Positions 58,440 through 64,000 of a stretch of 64,000 nt of DNA are shown here, one piece after another. The position numbers and the translations under genes are program-made. Below the pieces are notes generated by a model that saw nothing but the letters and a program-made list of their open reading frames with translations, had not been told where the DNA came from and ran no database searches. Within the stretch, counting starts at the first letter, position 1. Each line of letters opens with the position of its first letter. The stretch is from Bathymodiolus brooksi (lineage: Eukaryota; Mollusca; Bivalvia; Mytilida; Modiolidae), in NCBI GenBank assembly GCA_963680875.1, contig OY804575.1, positions 32,516,494 to 32,580,493 on the forward strand. The letters are read 5' to 3'.

Positions 58440-61400
58440 AGTAATAAACTGAAACAAAAGAGATACCACACTGTCGGAACAGTTCCAAGATCTAGCAGAA
58501 AATCAACAGATACCACACTGTCGGAACAGTTCCACAATCTAACAGAAAATCAAGATATATCACACTATTGCAACAGTTTCAAAACCTACCAGAAAAACAA
58601 GAGATATCACACACTATCGGAACAGTTCTAAGATCTAACAGAAAAACAAGAAACACCACACTGTCGAACAGTTCCAAAATCTAACAGTAAAACAAGAGAT
58701 ATCACACTGTCGGAACAGTTACGCAATCTAACAGAAAAACAAGAGATATCACACTGTCGCAATAGTTTCAAAATCTACAAGAAAAACAAGAGATACCACA
58801 CTGTCGGAATAGCTCCAAAATCAAACACAAACACAACAAATACCACACTGTCGGAACAGCTCTAAAATGTAACAGAAAAACAAAAAATATCACACTGTCT
58901 GAACAATTCCAAAATCTAACAGAAAAAAAAGAGATACCACACTGTCGGATCAGCGCTAAAATCTAACCGAAAAACAAGAAATACCACACTGTCGGAACAG
59001 CTCTAAAATCTAACCGAAAAACAAGAGATCCACACTGTCGGAACAGTTGCAAAATCTAACTGAAAAACAAAAAATATCACACTGTCTGAACAATTCCAAA
59101 ATCTAACAGAAAAAAAAGAGATACCACACTGTCGGAACAGCGCTAAAATCTAACCGAAAAACAAGAGATACCACACTGTCGGAACAGCTCTAAAATCTAA
59201 CAAAAAACAAGAGATCCACACTGTCGGAACAGTTGCAAAATCTAACTGAAAAACAAGAGATATCACACTGTCGGTACAACTCTAATATCTAACAGAAAAA
59301 CAAAAAATACCACACTTTCGGAACAGTTCCAAAATCTAACAGAAAAACAAGAGATACCACACTGCCGGAACAGCTCTAATATCTAACAGAAAAACAAAAA
59401 ATACCACACTGTCGGAACAGTTCCAAGATCTAGCAGAAAATCAAGAGATACCACACTGTCTGAACAGTTCCACAATCCAGCAGAAAATCAAGATATATCA
59501 CACTGTTGCAACAGTTTCAAAACCTACCAGAAAAAAAAACACCACACTGTCGGAACAGTTCCAAAATCTAACAGTAAAACAAGAGATATCACACTGTCGG
59601 AACAGTTACGCAATCTAACAGAAAAACAAGAGATATCACACTGTCGCAACAGTTTCAAAATCTACCAGAAAAACAAGAGATACCACACTGTCGCAACAGC
59701 TCTAAAATCTAACCGAAAAACAAGAGATCCACACTGTCGGAACAGTTACAAAATCTAACTGAAAACCAAGAGATACCACACTGCCGGAACAGCTCTAATA
59801 TCTAACAGAAAAACAAAAATACCACACTTTCGGAACAGTTCCAAAATCTAACAGAAACACAAGAGATACCACACTGTCGGCACATTTCTAAGATCTAACA
59901 GAAAAACAAGAGATACCACACTGTCGGAACATTTCTAAGATCTAACAGAAAAACAAGAGATACCACACTCTCGGAACAGTTCTAAGATCTAACAGAAAAA
60001 CAAGAAACACCACACTGTCGGAACAGTTCCAAAATCTAACAGTAAAACAAGAGATATCACACTGTCGGAACAGTTACGCAATATAACAGAAAAACAAGAG
60101 ATATCACACTGTTGCAACAGTTTCAAAACCTACCAAGAAAACAAGAGATACCACACTGTCGGAATAGCTCCAAAATCAAACACAAACACAACAAATACCA
60201 CACTGTCGGAACAGCTCTAAAATGTAACAGAAAAACAAAAAATACCACACTGTCTGAACAATTCCAAAATCTAACAGAAAAAAAAGAGATACCACACTGT
60301 CGGAACAGTTCTACAATCTAACAGAAAAACAAGAGATACCACACTGTCGGAACAGCTCTAAAATCTAACCGAAAAACAAGAGATCCAGACTGTCGGAACA
60401 GTTGCAAAATCTAACTGAAAAACAAGAGATACCAAATTGTCGAAACAGTTACAAAATCTAACTGAAAAACAAGAGATATCACACTGTCGGAACAACTCTA
60501 ATATCTAACAGAAAAACAAAAAATACCACACTTTCGGAACAGTTCCACAATCTAACAGAAACACAAGAGATACCACACTGCCGGAACAGCTCTAATATCT
60601 AACAGAAAAACAAAAAATACCACACTGTCGGAACAGTTCCAAGATCTAGCAGAAAATCAAGAGATACCACACTGTCTGAACAGTTCCACAATCTAACAGA
60701 AAATCAAGATATATCACACTGTTGCAACAGTTTCAAAACCTACCAGAAAAAAAAACACCACACTGTCGGAACAGTTCCAAAATCTAACAGTAAAACAAGA
60801 GATATCACACTGTCGGAACAGTTACGCAATCTAACAGAAAAACAAGAGATATCACACTGTCGCAACAGTTTCAAAATCTACCAGAAAAACAAGAGATACC
60901 ACACTGTCGGAACAGCTCTAAAATCTAACCGAAAAACAACAGATCCACACTGTCGGAACAGTTACAAAATCTAACTGAAAACCAAGAGATGCCACACTGT
61001 CGGAACAGTTCCAAAATCTAACAGAAAAACAAAAGATATCACACTGTCGGAACAGTTCTAAGATCTAACAGAAAAACAAGAAACACCACACTGTCGGAAC
61101 AGTTCCAAAATCTAACAGTAAAACAAGAGATATCACACTGTCGGAACAGTTACGCAATCTAACAGAAAAACAAGAGATATCACACTGTCGCAACAGTTTC
61201 AAAATCTACCAGAAAAACAAGAGATACCACACTGTCGCAACAGCTCTAAAATCTAACCGAAAAACAAGAGATCCACACTGTCGGAACAGTTACAAAATCT
61301 AACTGAAAACCAAGAGATACCACACTGCCGGAACAGCTCTAATATCTAACAGAAAAACAAAAATACCACACTTTCGGAACAGTTCCAAAATCTAACAGAA

Positions 61401-64000
61401 ACACAAGAGATACCACACTGTCGGCACATTTCTAAGATCTAACAGAAAAACAAGAGATACCACACTGTCGGAACATTTCTAAGATCTAACAGAAAAACAA
61501 GAGATACCACACTCTCGGAACAGTTCTAAGATCTAACAGAAAAACAAGAAACACCACACTGTCGGAACAGTTCCAAAATCTAACAGTAAAACAAGAGATA
61601 TCACACTGTCGGAACAGTTACGCAATATAACAGAAAAACAAGAGATATCACACTGTTGCAACAGTTTCAAAACCTACCAAGAAAACAAGAGATACCACAC
61701 TGTCGGAATAGCTCCAAAATCAAACACAAACACAACAAATACCACACTGTCGGAACAGCTCTAAAATGTAACAGAAAAACAAAAAATACCACACTGTCTG
61801 AACAATTCCAAAATCTAACAGAAAAAAAAGAGATACCACACTGTCGGAACAGTTCTACAATCTAACAGAAAAACAAGAGATACCACACTGTCGGAACAGC
61901 TCTAAAATCTAACCGAAAAACAAGAGATCCAGACTGTCGGAACAGTTGCAAAATCTAACTGAAAAACAAGAGATACCAAATTGTCGAAACAGTTACAAAA
62001 TCTAACTGAAAAACAAGAGATATCACACTGTCGGAACAACTCTAATATCTAACAGAAAAACAAAAAATACCACACTTTCGGAACAGTTCCACAATCTAAC
62101 AGAAACACAAGAGATACCACACTGCCGGAACAGCTCTAATATCTAACAGAAAAACAAAAAATACCACACTGTCGGAACAGTTCCAAGATCTAGCAGAAAA
62201 TCAAGAGATACCACACTGTCTGAACAGTTCCACAATCTAACAGAAAATCAAGATATATCACACTGTTGCAACAGTTTCAAAACCTACCAGAAAAAAAAAC
62301 ACCACACTGTCGGAACAGTTCCAAAATCTAACAGTAAAACAAGAGATATCACACTGTCGGAACAGTTACGCAATCTAACAGAAAAACAAGAGATATCACA
62401 CTGTCGCAACAGTTTCAAAATCTACCAGAAAAACAAGAGATACCACACTGTCGGAACAGCTCTAAAATCTAACCGAAAAACAACAGATCCACACTGTCGG
62501 AACAGTTACAAAATCTAACTGAAAACCAAGAGATGCCACACTGTCGGAACAGTTCCAAAATCTAACAGAAAAACAAAAGATATCACACTGTCGGAACAGT
62601 TCTAAGATCTAACAGAAAAACAAGAAACACCACACTGTCGGAACAGTTCCAAAATCTAACAGTAAAACAAGACATATCACACTGTCGGAACAGTTACGCA
62701 ATCTAACAAAAAAACAAGAGATATCACACTGTCGCAACAGTTTCAAAATGTACCAGAAAAACAACAGATACCACACAGTCGGAATAGCTCCAAAATCAAA
62801 CACAAACACAACAAATACCACACTGTCGGAACAGCTCTAAAACCTAACAGAAAAACAAAACATACCACACTCTCTGAACAATTCCAAAATCTAACAGAAA
62901 AACAAGAGATACCACACTGTCGGAGCAGTTACAAATCGAACTGAAAAACAAGAGATACCACACTGTCGGAACAGTTCCAAAATCTAACAGTAAAACATCA
63001 GATATCACACTGTCGGAACAGTTACGCAATCTAACAGAAAAACAAGAGATATCACACTGTCGCAACAGTTACAAAATCTACAAGAAAAACAAGAGATACC
63101 ACACTGTCGGAATAGCTCCAAAATCAAACACAAACACAACAAATACCACACTGTCGGAACAGCTCTAAAATGTAACAGAAAAACAAAAAATACCACACTG
63201 TCTGAACAATTCCAAAATCTAACAGAAAAAAAAGAGATACCACACTGTCGGAACAGTTCTACAATCTAACAGAAAAACAAGAGATACCACACTGTCGGAA
63301 CAGCTCTAAAATCTAACCGAAAAACAAGAGATCCAGACTGTCGGAACAGTTGCAAAATCTAACTGAAAAACAAGAGATACCAAATTGTCGAAACAGTTAC
63401 AAAATCTAACTGAAAAACAAGAGATATCACACTGTCGGAACAACTCTAATATCTAACAGAAAAACAAAAAATACCACACTTTCGGAACAGTTCCACAATC
63501 TAACAGAAACACAAGAGATACCACACTGCCGGAACAGCTCTAATATCTAACAGAAAAACAAAAAATACCACACTGTCGGAACAGTTCCAAGATCTAGCAG
63601 AAAATCAAGAGATACCACACTGTCTGAACAGTTCCACAATCTAACAGAAAATCAAGATATATCACACTGTTGCAACAGTTTCAAAACCTACCAGAAAAAA
63701 AAACACCACACTGTCGGAACAGTTCCAAAATCTAACAGTAAAACAAGAGATATCACACTGTCGGAACAGTTACGCAATCTAACAGAAAAACAAGAGATAT
63801 CACACTGTCGCAACAGTTTCAAAATCTACCAGAAAAACAAGAGATACCACACTGTCGGAACAGCTCTAAAATCTAACCGAAAAACAACAGATCCACACTG
63901 TCGGAACAGTTACAAAATCTAACTGAAAACCAAGAGATGCCACACTGTCGGAACAGTTCCAAAATCTAACAGAAAAACAAAAGATATCACACTGTCGGAA
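58440..64000. repeat. About 47-bp satellite with higher-order structure, running off the window
   Basis: Roughly 118 tandem monomers of about 47 bp, with core ataccacactgtcggaacag followed by ctctaaaatctaac and a gaaaaacaagag spacer. Each monomer holds the palindromes ACTGT-cgga-ACAGT and GGAAC-a-GTTCC. Variants recur in fixed order, giving higher-order periods of 1,216, 1,544 and 1,404 bp (anchor taccag before an A-run at 59525, 60741, 62285 and 63689), close to 26, 33 and 30 monomers. Open frames on both strands are by-products of the repeat, since 47 is not a multiple of three. Confidence 0.92.

Noticed and set aside
58428..63196. Repetitive open frames in the satellite (NLTEKQEIPHCRNSS-like)
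   Set aside because: The monomer is about 47 bp, so the same sequence is read in all three frames in turn; two frames at 60112 and 61656 are identical because of the 1,544-bp higher-order period, not because of coding constraint.
58440..64000. CRISPR-like array of short direct repeats
   Set aside because: Repeats are contiguous, variants follow a higher-order pattern, there are no unique spacers, and the context is a eukaryotic nuclear genome.

Overview
The window looks like a piece of an AT-rich invertebrate nuclear genome, most likely a bivalve mollusc of the mussel type. Genes are split by introns with GT-AG borders. The non-coding DNA is packed with decayed retroelements (DIRS/Ngaro, Penelope-like, non-LTR), Tc1/mariner-type DNA elements and long tandem repeats. 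Nothing looks bacterial. Species assignment is inference from element content and domain architecture.

The only host gene I can support runs on the minus strand from about 47.70 kb leftwards off the start of the window. Its first coding exon (47631-47697) encodes a signal peptide. The next two (45650-45856 and 40858-41073) together encode one fucolectin/F-type-lectin-like (FTP) domain, and the fourth (39051-39182) encodes one eight-cysteine EGF-like domain. All junctions are phase 1. Further along on the same strand, from 31 kb down to base 1, lies a tandem array of roughly 3.9-kb units. Each unit carries three more eight-cysteine EGF-like exons, called A, B and C here, transcribed in the order B, C, A. 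I count 22 such exons (8 A, 7 B, 7 C). All are open, phase 1-1 and with all eight cysteines, so the window would encode a secreted or membrane-anchored lectin plus multi-EGF protein (MEGF/scavenger-receptor-like). Its C-terminus and any transmembrane exon lie outside the window. Joining the array to the lectin exons is inference from strand, phase and domain order.

Layout: 1-31.06 kb is the EGF exon array (eight units U1-U8). It carries a 1.0-kb TA-flanked inverted-repeat element in U5, a 0.19-kb Penelope-like tail in U4 and U6, and a 2.2-kb Penelope-like element in U8. U6 has lost its C exon. 31.1-35.7 kb is a dead Ngaro/DIRS-type element with split direct repeats. 36.6-38.4 kb is a dead 5'-truncated LINE. 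39-47.7 kb holds the N-terminal exons with repeat-filled introns. 49.5-50.3 kb is a second DIRS-like RT/RNase H remnant. 50.6-56.95 kb is a decayed L1-type LINE interrupted by a Tc1-like transposon (54.73-56.27 kb). From 58.45 kb to the end is a roughly 47-bp satellite with higher-order periods of about 1.2, 1.54 and 1.40 kb.

The most interesting system is the exon array itself. Near-identical EGF exons, mosaic sharing between non-adjacent units, an exon loss that keeps frame, and a 29-nt mini-exon-like duplication before the A exon in seven of eight units all suggest a lectin-receptor gene whose stalk or ligand-binding region is being expanded, shuffled and perhaps controlled by poison-exon splicing.
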